Assembly (NCBI GenBank): GCA_947167715.1
Contig: CAMVJD010000014.1
Coordinates: 1 to 62,844, forward strand
Direction: 5' to 3'
Length of the DNA stretch: 62,844 bases
Source of the DNA: an uncultured Eubacteriaceae bacterium
Lineage (GTDB): Bacteria > Bacillota > Clostridia > Lachnospirales > CAG-274
The notes under the pieces are model-generated. The model was not told where the DNA came from. It saw nothing but the letters and a program-made list of their open reading frames with translations, and searched no databases. Positions 26,094-34,290 of this stretch are shown in pieces. A program made the position numbers and the translations under genes. Position 1 is the stretch's first letter, and every line of letters begins with the position of its first letter.

Positions 26094-27047
26094 TTATTTC
26101 TCGTCAAGCAGTTTATCTACAATATCCTCTGCGCTGATATTGTCGCTGAGGGCTTCAAAGTTAAGCAAAAGTCTGTGGCATAAAACGGGCTTTGCGACCT
26201 TTTTAATATCGTCAAAGCTTACATTGTACCTGCCGTTAAGTACGGCAAGTATGCGTGACGCGGTTATTATTGCCTGTGCGGCACGGGGGCTTGCGCCCGA
26301 AACTATGTATTTTTTTGCATATTCCCAGCCGTTTTCGGGGTGAGTTTTTACAATTAAATTCATTGCATATTCCATTACCGCATCTGCCGTGGGTATCTGA
26401 TTGGCTATTTCGCGTATCTGCGCAAAAAGACTGCTGTCGGCCACCTTTTGCGGCTCGGCAAGGGTGTTTGATGTGGTAAGGTTTACTATGTCCGAAAGCT
26501 CCTTCGCGGTGGGGAAGGCCACATTAAGCTTAAACATAAAACGGTCAAGCTGTGCCTCGGGGAGCGGGTAGGTACCCTCGGATTCTATCGGGTTTTGCGT
26601 TGCAAGCACAAAAAACGGGTCGGGCAGCTTGTAGGTGTCCTTGCCCACGGTAACGGTGCGCTCCTGCATGGCCTCCAGCAGGGCGCTTTGTGTTTTGGGC
26701 GTTGCACGGTTTATCTCGTCCGCCAAAACTATATTTGCAAATACGGGACCCTTGCGAAAAACAAAGCTTTGCTCTTCCTTGACAAAAATATCCGTACCCG
26801 TGATATCCGACGGCATAAGGTCGGGTGTGAACTGTATACGCGAAAAGCTCATATCCAAAACCTTTCCGATGGTTTTTACAAGCTGTGTTTTGCCAAGACC
26901 CGGCAGACCCTCCAAAAGCACGTTGCCGCCTGCGGTCATACCGACAAGCACAAAATCGATTATGTCCTTTTGGCCTATTATTGCCTTGCCTATCTCCTGC
27001 CTTGTTTTTTCAAAAAGCTCATTTAACTGCTTTATTTTTTCTTCCAT
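26094..27047 (-). CDS. MoxR-family AAA+ ATPase
   Basis: ATP-driven chaperone, 317 residues. Walker A GLPGLGKT near residue 42, Walker B VLADEINR, sensor 1 LATQNPIE and the arginine-finger/sensor 2 region SGASPRA are all present. Partners of the DUF58 protein at 24098. The start ATG 27047 is preceded by GGAGGTACAGAAA and lies inside the last 29 bases of the YihY gene, so translation is coupled. Confidence 0.94.
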   Translation of the reverse strand: MEEKIKQLNELFEKTRQEIGKAIIGQKDIIDFVLVGMTAGGNVLLEGLPGLGKTQLVKTIGKVLDMSFSRIQFTPDLMPSDITGTDIFVKEEQSFVFRKGPVFANIVLADEINRATPKTQSALLEAMQERTVTVGKDTYKLPDPFFVLATQNPIESEGTYPLPEAQLDRFMFKLNVAFPTAKELSDIVNLTTSNTLAEPQKVADSSLFAQIREIANQIPTADAVMEYAMNLIVKTHPENGWEYAKKYIVSGASPRAAQAIITASRILAVLNGRYNVSFDDIKKVAKPVLCHRLLLNFEALSDNISAEDIVDKLLDEK

Positions 27048-28005
27048 TTTCTGTACCTCCGTTGGTCAATTTTGCTTTTCGTACCCTTTTGCGGGTTATT
27101 TTATCAAGATCCAGCATTCGCTGTGAAAGGTCGTCCCTTTTGTGTTTTGCGCTTTCGGCTTCTTTTGCGGCGGGCTTTATGCCAAAGACCCTGTGCATAA
27201 AACTGCTGTCCGCAAGCACCGCATTGCCCTGACAGCCCACAAGCAGCATCACGCACAGCAGGTTAAGCCAAAGCGCCGATACGAACAGGGCGCCGATGCT
27301 GCCGTAAACTGCCGAATACCGCGCATAATTGTTTATATATATATTAAATATTTTGGACAGCAAAAACCAGCTGCCAAGCGTAAAAAGTGTCCCCGGCAGT
27401 ATGTGCAGCGCCTTTACCCTGACATTTGCCCCAAGCTGATACACTAAAATTATAACTACCGTTATAATCACGGCCATCATTATTTTAATGACCGACGAGG
27501 TGTCGGCGGGCATATTGCGCAGTATATGAAAATGCACCAATGCGCGGTTTATCTGATCACGCAGAATAAGTATATAAATAGAAAGCGTAATGGTCATCAT
27601 AAAAACCAGCATCAAAAACAGACTTATAAGGCGTGTAAAAAAGAAGTTTCGTTTTTCTCTTACGCCGTAGGCGCGGTTTATGCCCTTTATAAGGCTGTGA
27701 AAGCCGGATGATGCACTATACAGGGCGATAACAAGGCTGACGGACATAAGCCCGATGTGCTTTGAATAAACCGTTTCCTCCAGAAAAGCGGTGATTATCG
27801 CCGCCACATCCTTTGGTATATCGCTTAAAACATAGTCTATATATTCGCTGTATTCAATTTTAAGATGTGCTATAACGGTCAAAAAGAATATCAAAAACGG
27901 AAATACCGACAGCATAAGCTTAAATGTAAGCTCGTTTGCATAGGCGATAAGGTCGTTTCTCTGTACTCTTTTAATTACCTCTGCAATAAATTTGAATAAC
28001 CCCAT
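27019..28005 (-). CDS. YihY/BrkB family inner membrane protein
   Basis: A 328-residue integral membrane protein with the YihY/BrkB pattern: FKLMLSVFPFLIFFL, a conserved S-SSGFHSLIKGINRAYG motif and six hydrophobic segments, then a lysine/arginine-rich cytoplasmic tail of about 55 residues. Once misnamed ribonuclease BN; the real function, possibly transport or envelope related, is not known. It starts 13 bp after the FolC-like gene and overlaps moxR by 29 bases. Confidence 0.88.
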   Translation of the reverse strand: MGLFKFIAEVIKRVQRNDLIAYANELTFKLMLSVFPFLIFFLTVIAHLKIEYSEYIDYVLSDIPKDVAAIITAFLEETVYSKHIGLMSVSLVIALYSASSGFHSLIKGINRAYGVREKRNFFFTRLISLFLMLVFMMTITLSIYILILRDQINRALVHFHILRNMPADTSSVIKIMMAVIITVVIILVYQLGANVRVKALHILPGTLFTLGSWFLLSKIFNIYINNYARYSAVYGSIGALFVSALWLNLLCVMLLVGCQGNAVLADSSFMHRVFGIKPAAKEAESAKHKRDDLSQRMLDLDKITRKRVRKAKLTNGGTENGRKNKAVK

Positions 28006-28018
28006 TTATTTCCCCCGT

Positions 28019-29314
28019 TTAAGGCTGCAGCTCGTATACCTCTGCAAGCATGGCGGCCGTACCCAGTATGCACACGGCATCGGCGCTTTGCTTTGCAAGC
28101 TCCAGCGCTGCCTGCATATCTTCTGCAAATACTGCCCCTTTTATACAGTTTGCCTGTTTTCTCTCAAATTTATAATGCGGATTTTTTATTTGCGTAAAAA
28201 TTATTTTATCGGCAATTTTGCTTATTTCCTCGGCGACACCCCTGTGATCCTTGTCGGCGGGGATGGCTATAATTGCGGATAAGGTCGTTTTTTTCATATC
28301 CTTAAGCACCTGCACCGCCGCCCTTGCGGATTCGCGGTTAATGCAGCAGTCGGCTATTATAAGCGGGTCCTTGGATATTATTTCAAGCCTGCCGCGGCGA
28401 ATTATCCTTTCGGCGGCAAGATTTACCTTTTGTATATTTATATTTTCCAGTATATCCTCGCAGACGCATAAAGCAAGCGCAAAGTTTTCCGCCTGATGAG
28501 CGCCTAAAAGAGGTATGCGGATATTTTCGTATCTGTTATGCTGCGTGATAACGTCAAAGGAAGTGCCGGTTTCGCTTAAACGTATGTTTTCGCAGTAAAA
28601 CTCCCTGCCGTATGTTTTTAGCCTTACGCCGCATTCCCTTGCCCTGTTTTCGAGTATTTCGGCTACATTTGGCAATTGAGCGGAGGAATAGGCAAATTTT
28701 TGCCCTTCAACTATTATATGTGACTTGTCAAAGGCTATTTTTTCTATGCTGTCGCCCAGCTCGCGGGTATGCTCGAGAAATATCCTGTTTATTACCGAAT
28801 AGCTGCGGCTTAAATTGTTTACATCATCATATAAAACGCCCTTGCCGCATTCAAATATATTGTGATCCGTCTTGCCGTAAAAATGCAGCAGCGCTATCAT
28901 GACCTGTGCGGCTATCGGGCTTATATATTCACGCTCTGCCGTCGTCATGTCGATAAGCTCCAATGTTGGGGCTATTTTTTCGCAGTATTTTATCAGATCG
29001 TCGTCGGGGATATTTTTGCCGTTTATGCATATCCTTTCGTTAAAGTCAAATATATGCGGGCTTGTCAAAAGCCCCGTGTTTTTCCCGTGTGCTTGCAGCA
29101 GCTCGCTTATCATTACCGAGACCGAGCCCTTGCCCTTGCTGCCGGTAACAAGTATATTTTCCCTGCCGCAGCGCCTGTCGAGCCTGCGTATGACGGAACG
29201 TGTATATTCCGGATGACGTTTTTCGCTGTCGGGCGCATCGTATTTAAGGCGCCTGCCGACAAGCATATAGCTGCGGTAAATAAGGTCCTCGGCCTGCTTT
29301 TTTGTGGTGATCAT
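28019..29314 (-). CDS. Mur-ligase family protein, FolC-like
   Basis: ATP-dependent ligase fold related to folylpolyglutamate synthase. P-loop GSKGKGSVS (58-66), TSPHIFDFNERI, and EHTRELGDSIEKIA (equivalent to the FolC D-H---LG block) are present over a normal 431-residue length. However, the FolC motif GGR-DATN is replaced by GKGVLYDDVNNL, and the usual TDIG-DH reads INRIFLEH, so the substrate may not be folate. No other folate genes adjoin. First gene of the minus-strand series that continues with YihY and MoxR. Confidence 0.7.
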   Translation of the reverse strand: MITTKKQAEDLIYRSYMLVGRRLKYDAPDSEKRHPEYTRSVIRRLDRRCGRENILVTGSKGKGSVSVMISELLQAHGKNTGLLTSPHIFDFNERICINGKNIPDDDLIKYCEKIAPTLELIDMTTAEREYISPIAAQVMIALLHFYGKTDHNIFECGKGVLYDDVNNLSRSYSVINRIFLEHTRELGDSIEKIAFDKSHIIVEGQKFAYSSAQLPNVAEILENRARECGVRLKTYGREFYCENIRLSETGTSFDVITQHNRYENIRIPLLGAHQAENFALALCVCEDILENINIQKVNLAAERIIRRGRLEIISKDPLIIADCCINRESARAAVQVLKDMKKTTLSAIIAIPADKDHRGVAEEISKIADKIIFTQIKNPHYKFERKQANCIKGAVFAEDMQAALELAKQSADAVCILGTAAMLAEVYELQP

Positions 29315-29435
29315 GTTTTTGCCCTTTTTGCAAAATTTGTATTTTTTTATTCTGTTTCATATTTTAACACAAAATCGTGTTTAATAAAAGAGGTTTTGTA
29401 AAATAATTGCACAAAAAATTTTGCGCTGATGTAAC

Positions 29436-29450
29436 CGATACCGCGTATCG
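29436..29450. promoter_or_regulatory. Dyad upstream of the ZIP transporter gene
   Basis: CGATAC-CGC-GTATCG, perfect 6-bp arms, followed by CATAAT (29453-29458), a possible -10. Candidate operator in the divergent region between the FolC-like gene and the ZIP gene; it does not match the palindrome at 30272-30296. Confidence 0.35.
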
Positions 29451-29493
29451 CGCATAATTTAGCTGTGAACGGGCATTTACGGAGGAGCTTTAT

Positions 29494-30243
29494 ATGTATG
29501 ACATATTTATAGGTATAATGGTGCCTTTTATAGGTACCTCACTTGGGGCGGCCTGTGTGTTTTTTATGAAGGGCAGGCTTAACGGGCATATACAGCGTGT
29601 TTTAATGGGGTTTGCCGCGGGTGTTATGACGGCGGCATCGGTATGGAGCCTTATACTGCCTGCGCTGGAGCAAAGCGATAAGCTTGGGCGGCTGGCTTTT
29701 TTGCCCGCTGTTTTAGGCTTTTGCACGGGCGTGCTGTTTTTGCTTTTGCTTGATTATATAATACCGCAGCCCTGCGAAAACGGCAAAAAAACATCTATGC
29801 TTGTGCTGGCGGTAACGCTGCACAACATTCCCGAGGGTATGGCTGTGGGCATTGTCTATGCGGGCTTGGCCGCGGGCGCGGAGGGTATATCAAATACTGC
29901 CGCTCTTGCGCTTGCGGCGGGTATAGCCGTACAAAATTTTCCGGAGGGGGCTATAATATCAATGCCGCTGCGTGCAGACGGAGCAAGCCGCAAAAAAGCC
30001 TTTGCCTACGGCGTGCTTTCGGGCGCGGTGGAGCCGCTTGCGGCGGTGCTTACCGTGGCGGCCTCGCACTTTATTCTGCCGGCAATGCCGTATTTGTTAA
30101 GCTTTGCCGCAGGCGCGATGCTGTATGTGGTGGTAGAGGAGCTTATACCCGAAATGGCACGCGGCAAACGCGCCAATACGGGTGCGATATATTTTGCTGT
30201 GGGCTTTGCCGTGATGATGGCATTGGATGTTGCGCTTGGATAA
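29494..30243 (+). CDS. ZIP family metal transporter
   Basis: A 249-residue multi-pass membrane protein (about eight helices) with the ZIP metal-site motifs HNIPEGMAVG in helix 4 and NFPEGAIISMP in helix 5. It should import zinc or another divalent metal down its gradient. Closest in layout to the GufA/ZupT branch. Starts at ATG 29494 after GGAGGAG. It precedes the Zur-ZnuACB operon by 72 bp, but the operon has its own promoter. The pairing with a zinc importer supports zinc as substrate. Confidence 0.9.
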   Translation: MYDIFIGIMVPFIGTSLGAACVFFMKGRLNGHIQRVLMGFAAGVMTAASVWSLILPALEQSDKLGRLAFLPAVLGFCTGVLFLLLLDYIIPQPCENGKKTSMLVLAVTLHNIPEGMAVGIVYAGLAAGAEGISNTAALALAAGIAVQNFPEGAIISMPLRADGASRKKAFAYGVLSGAVEPLAAVLTVAASHFILPAMPYLLSFAAGAMLYVVVEELIPEMARGKRANTGAIYFAVGFAVMMALDVALG

Positions 30244-30247
30244 GTAC

Positions 30248-30296
30248 TTGACAAATACGCCTGCGTGGTGTAAAATTGAAAATGGTTTTCAATTTT
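30248..30296 (+). promoter_or_regulatory. Promoter and Fur/Zur-type operator of the zinc operon
   Basis: TTGACA (30248-30253), 17 bp, TAAAAT (30271-30276): near-perfect promoter. Over the -10 and the start site lies a perfect palindrome AAAATTGAAAA-TGG-TTTTCAATTTT (arms 30272-30282 and 30286-30296). Its TTGAAAA-N3-TTTTCAA core resembles Fur-family boxes. The adjacent gene encodes a Fur-family regulator, so autoregulated zinc-dependent repression is the simplest reading. Confidence 0.85.
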
Positions 30297-30315
30297 GAAA
30301 GGGCAGGGGGATAAT

Positions 30316-30753
30316 ATGGCATCTAAATACAAGACCCGACAGGGGGATGTTTTGCTGGAGTTTTTGCGCCAAAGACAGGGCAGGCATATAACCGTAAATG
30401 AAATATGCGCGCATTTTAAGGCGCAGGGCTCGCCGATAGGCGTGGCTACGGTGTATCGCCACCTTGAAAATATGGTAAAGGACGGCATAGTAAATAAATA
30501 TAATATTGACAATAATTCCCCCGCCTGTTTTGAATATGTGGGCGGGGAAAGTCATTGTGAAGAGGTGTGCTTTCATTATAAATGTGAAAAGTGCGGCAAG
30601 CTGGTGCATCTGCATTGCGAGGAATTTAAGGAGCTTTGCGCGCATCTTGAACAGCACCACCATTTTTTGCTTGACCCAATGAGGACCGTTTTTTACGGGA
30701 TATGCGCGGAATGCCGCACATCCGCGGATCAAAGGATAAAAAGGAGAAAATAA
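30316..30753 (+). CDS. Fur-family metal regulator, probably Zur
   Basis: A 145-residue Fur-fold repressor. The winged helix includes ITVNEICAHF and GVATVYRHLENMVKDG; the metal-binding dimer domain has H and C ligands (HCEEVCFHYKCEKCGK; H-L-H-CEEF; C-AEC at the end), including two CxxC structural zinc sites. Genomic position directly before a ZnuACB-type operon argues for a zinc sensor (Zur) rather than iron or peroxide. I chose ATG 30316 (AGGGGG upstream); an upstream in-frame TTG at 30295 falls within the operator. Predicted to bind the palindrome at 30272-30296. Confidence 0.87.
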   Translation: MASKYKTRQGDVLLEFLRQRQGRHITVNEICAHFKAQGSPIGVATVYRHLENMVKDGIVNKYNIDNNSPACFEYVGGESHCEEVCFHYKCEKCGKLVHLHCEEFKELCAHLEQHHHFLLDPMRTVFYGICAECRTSADQRIKRRK

Positions 30754-30754
30754 T

Positions 30755-31768
30755 ATGATACTGAAGAAAATTTTAAAAACCGCTGCTTTGGCGGCAATAA
30801 TGGCGGCCTTTACGGGCTGCGGCGCAGGTAATGCGCAGCCTGCGGCACCCGATGCACAGGCACCCGCCGAAAATGACGGCAAAATAAAAATAGTTGCCAC
30901 GATATTCCCCGAGTATGACTGGGTAAAAAATATAGTGGACGAAAAGGCGGATAATTTTGATATAACGCTTTTGCTTGACAGCGGCGCAGACCTGCACAGC
31001 TTTCAGCCCACGGCCGAGGATATTTTAAAAATATCCGACTGTGATATGTTTATTTATGTAGGCGGCGAGTCCGACGAATGGGTGGACAGCGCGCTTGAAA
31101 ACGCAAAAAACAAGGATATGAAGGTCATTGACCTTATGGAGATAATGGGCGAAAACGCCAAGGAAGAGGAGATCAAAGAGGGTATGCAGGCCGAGGAAGA
31201 AGAGGGCGCAGAGGGCGAAGAAGAGGAAACGGAGTATGACGAGCATGTATGGCTCTCGCTTAAAAACGCAAAGCTTTTCTGCAACGCCATAAAGGATGCG
31301 GTTTGCGAGCTTGACCCCGAAAATGCCGAGCTTTACAAAAACAATACCTATGCCTATACCGAGCAGCTTGAAACGCTTGATGCCGATTTTGCCGAGCTTG
31401 CGGAAAATGCGCAGTACAAGCCGCTTATTTTCGGCGACCGTTTCCCGTTCAGATATTTTACGGACGATTACGGCTTTGACTATTATGCGGCCTTTGCCGG
31501 CTGCTCTGCAGAGACCGAGGCAAGTCTTGAGACAATAGTTTTTCTTGCACAAAAGGTGGACGAGCTGGGTATAAAGACCATATATACCATTGACAATTCC
31601 GACCAAAAGGTAGCCCTTGCGGTAAAAGAGGCAACTGCGGGCAAGGATGCCGATATTGCGGTACTGGATTCAATGCAGTCCGTTACCCTTAAGCAGGCGG
31701 AAGAGGGCGCGACCTATCTTTCGGTAATGAGAAAAAATTTTGAGGTATTGAGTGAAAGCTTAAAATAA
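30755..31768 (+). CDS. znuA: Zinc/manganese ABC transporter, binding lipoprotein
   Basis: Extracellular metal-binding lipoprotein of the ZnuA/AdcA cluster, 337 residues, lipobox FTGC (C about 22). Typical segments: KIVATIFPEYDWV, GADLHSFQPTAED (first ligand His), and DEHVWLSLKNAK (second). The charged loop before the second His, often His-rich in zinc binders, is here Glu-rich (about 146-170). The third His position reads GDRFPFRYF, with Asp/Arg instead of His, and the last ligand region is IDNSDQK. Such changes recur, as I recall, in clostridial homologues. Starts 1 bp after the regulator with AAGGAGAAAATA. Confidence 0.88.
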   Translation: MILKKILKTAALAAIMAAFTGCGAGNAQPAAPDAQAPAENDGKIKIVATIFPEYDWVKNIVDEKADNFDITLLLDSGADLHSFQPTAEDILKISDCDMFIYVGGESDEWVDSALENAKNKDMKVIDLMEIMGENAKEEEIKEGMQAEEEEGAEGEEEETEYDEHVWLSLKNAKLFCNAIKDAVCELDPENAELYKNNTYAYTEQLETLDADFAELAENAQYKPLIFGDRFPFRYFTDDYGFDYYAAFAGCSAETEASLETIVFLAQKVDELGIKTIYTIDNSDQKVALAVKEATAGKDADIAVLDSMQSVTLKQAEEGATYLSVMRKNFEVLSESLK

Positions 31769-31790
31769 AAAGCGGTAGGTGTGAAATAAT

Positions 31791-32486
31791 ATGTCCGAAC
31801 AGATAATTTGCAAAAACGTCACCCTGGGCTACGAGGACGGAGCGGTGGCGGAAAATATCAGCTTTAAAGTGAATAAAGGCGACTACCTTTTTGTTCTGGG
31901 CGAAAACGGTTCGGGCAAAAGCACCCTTGTTAAGACGCTTTTGGGGCTTACCCCCGTTTTAAAGGGTGAGATAAGCGGCAGCGTATCGCATAAGGAGATA
32001 GGCTACCTGCCGCAGCAAACGGCGATACAGCGTGATTTTCCTGCCTCGGTGTGGGAGATAGTCCTGTCGGGCTGTCTGTCAAAATGCGGGCTGCGGCCGT
32101 TTTACAACAGGGCGGAAAAGGCGCTTGCCAAAAGTACGATGGAGAGGCTTGGCATAACAAACCTTGAAAAACGCTGCTACCGCGACCTTTCGGGCGGACA
32201 GCAGCAAAGGGTCCTGCTTGCAAGGGCGCTTTGCGCAACAGGCAGCATACTTTTGCTGGACGAGCCCGTGACCGGGCTTGACCCTATGGCGGCGGCGGAT
32301 ATGTACGCGCTGATAGAAGATCTTAATAAAAACGGGATCACCGTAATAATGATATCTCACGATATGGAGGCCGCGGAAAAATACGCAAGCCATATACTCC
32401 ACCTTGGGGACAATGTTTTTTACGGCACCAAAGAGGAATATATGCAAAGTGATGCGGGCAGAAGATTTTTAAATGTTAAGGAGTAG
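31791..32486 (+). CDS. znuC: Zinc ABC transporter, ATP-binding protein
   Basis: A 231-residue ABC ATPase: Walker A GENGSGKST, Q-loop LPQQ, signature LSGGQQQR, Walker B ILLLDEPVTGLDP and the switch His in MISHDME. Energises import of the metal delivered by the lipoprotein upstream. It is followed by the permease gene at a 5-bp gap. Position in the Zur-regulated operon supports zinc. Confidence 0.94.
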   Translation: MSEQIICKNVTLGYEDGAVAENISFKVNKGDYLFVLGENGSGKSTLVKTLLGLTPVLKGEISGSVSHKEIGYLPQQTAIQRDFPASVWEIVLSGCLSKCGLRPFYNRAEKALAKSTMERLGITNLEKRCYRDLSGGQQQRVLLARALCATGSILLLDEPVTGLDPMAAADMYALIEDLNKNGITVIMISHDMEAAEKYASHILHLGDNVFYGTKEEYMQSDAGRRFLNVKE

Positions 32487-32491
32487 GGCGT

Positions 32492-33331
32492 ATGCTTGAC
32501 AAATTACAAATGTATTTTCAATATTCGCTGGTGTGGTATGCGCTTATAGTGGGCGTGCTTATCGCACTTTGCTCGTCGCTTTTGGGCGTTACGCTGGTTT
32601 TAAAGCGTTTTTCCTTTATAGGCGACGGCTTGTCGCACGTTGCCTTTGGGGCTATGGCGATAGCCAGCGTTTTGAATTTTACAAATAAAATGCTGCTTGT
32701 ACTGCCGCTTACGATAATTGCGGCGGTGCTGCTTTTAAGAACGGGACAAAATACCAAAATAAAGGGCGACGCCGCTATTGCGATGATATCGGTCGGGGCG
32801 CTTGCCTTTGGCTATCTTTTAATGAATGTTTTTCCGTCAAATGCAAATGTTTCGGGCGATGTATGCAGTACGCTGTTTGGCTCGACCGCTATAATCACGC
32901 TTAACAAAAATGATGTGTTTTTGTGTATGGCGCTTTCGGCGGTGGTTTTGGCGGTGTTTTTCATATTTTACAATAAAATATTTGCCGTCACCTTTGACGA
33001 AAATTTTGCGCAGGCTACAGGCACAAATGCAAGGCTTTACAATCTGATAATTGCGGTGATAATTGCGGTGATAATAGTGCTTGCAATGAACCTTGTGGGC
33101 TCGCTTTTGATATCCGCGCTGGTCATCTTTCCCGCACTTTCGGCAATGAGGGTGTTTAAAAGCTTCGGGGCGGTGACCGTGTGCAGCGCCGTAATGTCGG
33201 CGGTGTGTGCATTTTTTGGCATCATTACTTCTATACTTGCCAATACGCCTATCGGCAGCACTATAGTTGCGGTGGATGTGCTGGCTTTTGCACTTTGCTG
33301 TCTTATAGGCCATTTTACGGCAAAGGCATAA
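32492..33331 (+). CDS. znuB: Zinc ABC transporter, permease
   Basis: A 279-residue integral membrane protein of the ABC-3 permease family with about eight helices; GDGLSHVAFGAMAI and LLISALVIFPALSAMRVF are family blocks. Forms the translocation channel with the ATPase upstream. Start ATG 32492 after AAGGAGTAGGGCGT. Confidence 0.94.
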   Translation: MLDKLQMYFQYSLVWYALIVGVLIALCSSLLGVTLVLKRFSFIGDGLSHVAFGAMAIASVLNFTNKMLLVLPLTIIAAVLLLRTGQNTKIKGDAAIAMISVGALAFGYLLMNVFPSNANVSGDVCSTLFGSTAIITLNKNDVFLCMALSAVVLAVFFIFYNKIFAVTFDENFAQATGTNARLYNLIIAVIIAVIIVLAMNLVGSLLISALVIFPALSAMRVFKSFGAVTVCSAVMSAVCAFFGIITSILANTPIGSTIVAVDVLAFALCCLIGHFTAKA

Positions 33332-33353
33332 AATATGAAAAAGAGGGTCTGAT

Positions 33354-33980
33354 ATGAAAAAAACGGTTTTATCTGCGGTTTTTATACTTGCGCTTACGGG
33401 CTGCGGAGGCTCAAACGGGCATATATCGGGGCAAAACAGCGTAGAGGATGTTTTAAAGCAGAATATGGCGATAGAGGACGGACTTGAAGCGAGTACCGAG
33501 CCGACTACCTTGGAAATCACCGAGCCGCCGACCGAAACAGCCGCGGAGACTTTAAGCGAGGAGCCGAGCACCATGCCGACAACAGCCGTGGAGCAGATCG
33601 CTGCAACGTCCGCACCCGTGGAGGAAACGCCCGAAACGGACGGGGATATAGTAGATCTTACGGCTTTAAACGGCGATATGGTCTATGCCGTGGTTTTTGA
33701 AATGATGACCGACCCGCAGAAATATATGGGAAAAACAATAAAAATGAGCGGCACGGCAAGCCGATATACCGATGTAAACACGGGTGCGGATTACTATGCC
33801 TGCATAATAACCGATGCACAGGCCTGCTGTGCGCAGGGCATTGAATATAAGCTGCCCGAGGGCGAGACCTACCCCGAGTACGGCAGCAATATCACCGTAA
33901 CGGGCGTATTTGGCAGCTATACCGAGGACGGAAACGAATTTTATGTGCTGAATGATGCAAGAATAGACTCACGGGACTAA
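33354..33980 (+). CDS. Lipoprotein closing the zinc operon
   Basis: A 208-residue lipoprotein: lipobox LTGC (C16), then a long Thr/Glu/Pro-rich linker (about 40-95) that would span the cell wall, then a compact C-terminal domain (about 100-205) with MVYAVVFEMM, YMGKTIKMSGTAS and ITVTGVFGSY, an OB-fold-like pattern. Proteins of this type occur behind ZnuACB operons in Clostridia as far as I recall; function unknown, a role in metal capture at the surface is inference. Two adjacent Cys (CC, about residue 160) are notable. It starts 22 bp after the permease. Confidence 0.7.
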   Translation: MKKTVLSAVFILALTGCGGSNGHISGQNSVEDVLKQNMAIEDGLEASTEPTTLEITEPPTETAAETLSEEPSTMPTTAVEQIAATSAPVEETPETDGDIVDLTALNGDMVYAVVFEMMTDPQKYMGKTIKMSGTASRYTDVNTGADYYACIITDAQACCAQGIEYKLPEGETYPEYGSNITVTGVFGSYTEDGNEFYVLNDARIDSRD

Positions 33981-34290
33981 AGCAAGCCTCATCATAGCTT
34001 AAATATCAAAAAGCTTTTACTTTTCACAAAAATATTGGTCCTTTTTCGGGCTTTTTTTCGGCCTGTCCAAAAAATAATAATTTTTTTGATTTTTTTCTTG
34101 ACAAACCTTGACAGAAGTGATATTATTATATAATGTATCGTATTGTGGGTTACTATCTTTAAAAACTGCCGCAATACACAAAATATTAACAAAATTTTAG
34201 CGAAAAAAGCGGTTAAAACAGTTTATTTTTAACGATTTTTTTGAAAAAATTTTTTTATGAATTATTATATGATTAAGGAGTGAAGGTGCC
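33981..34290 (+). other. 310-bp promoter and leader region of rpoB
   Basis: No gene. It holds no clean terminator for the zinc operon. Two overlapping promoters precede rpoB (34098-34134). The roughly 150-nt leader has GTATTGTGG (34140-34148) pairing with CCGCAATAC (34169-34177) over 9 positions with one G-T, and a weaker GTTAAAA/TTTTAAC hairpin followed by T-rich sequence near 34245, which could attenuate transcription. Very AT-rich before the AAGGAG site at 34275. Confidence 0.55.
34098..34134 (+). promoter_or_regulatory. Tandem overlapping promoters of rpoBC
   Basis: Two TTGACA boxes 10 bp apart (34098-34103 and 34108-34113) face TATTAT (34121-34126; 17 bp from the first) and TATAAT (34129-34134; 15 bp from the second). 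A T-rich tract lies upstream. Either or both could be used. Confidence 0.7.

Noticed and set aside
33981..34090. Terminator for the zinc operon
   Set aside because: Only weak T-rich stretches without a stable stem were seen, so read-through towards rpoB cannot be excluded but no site is called.
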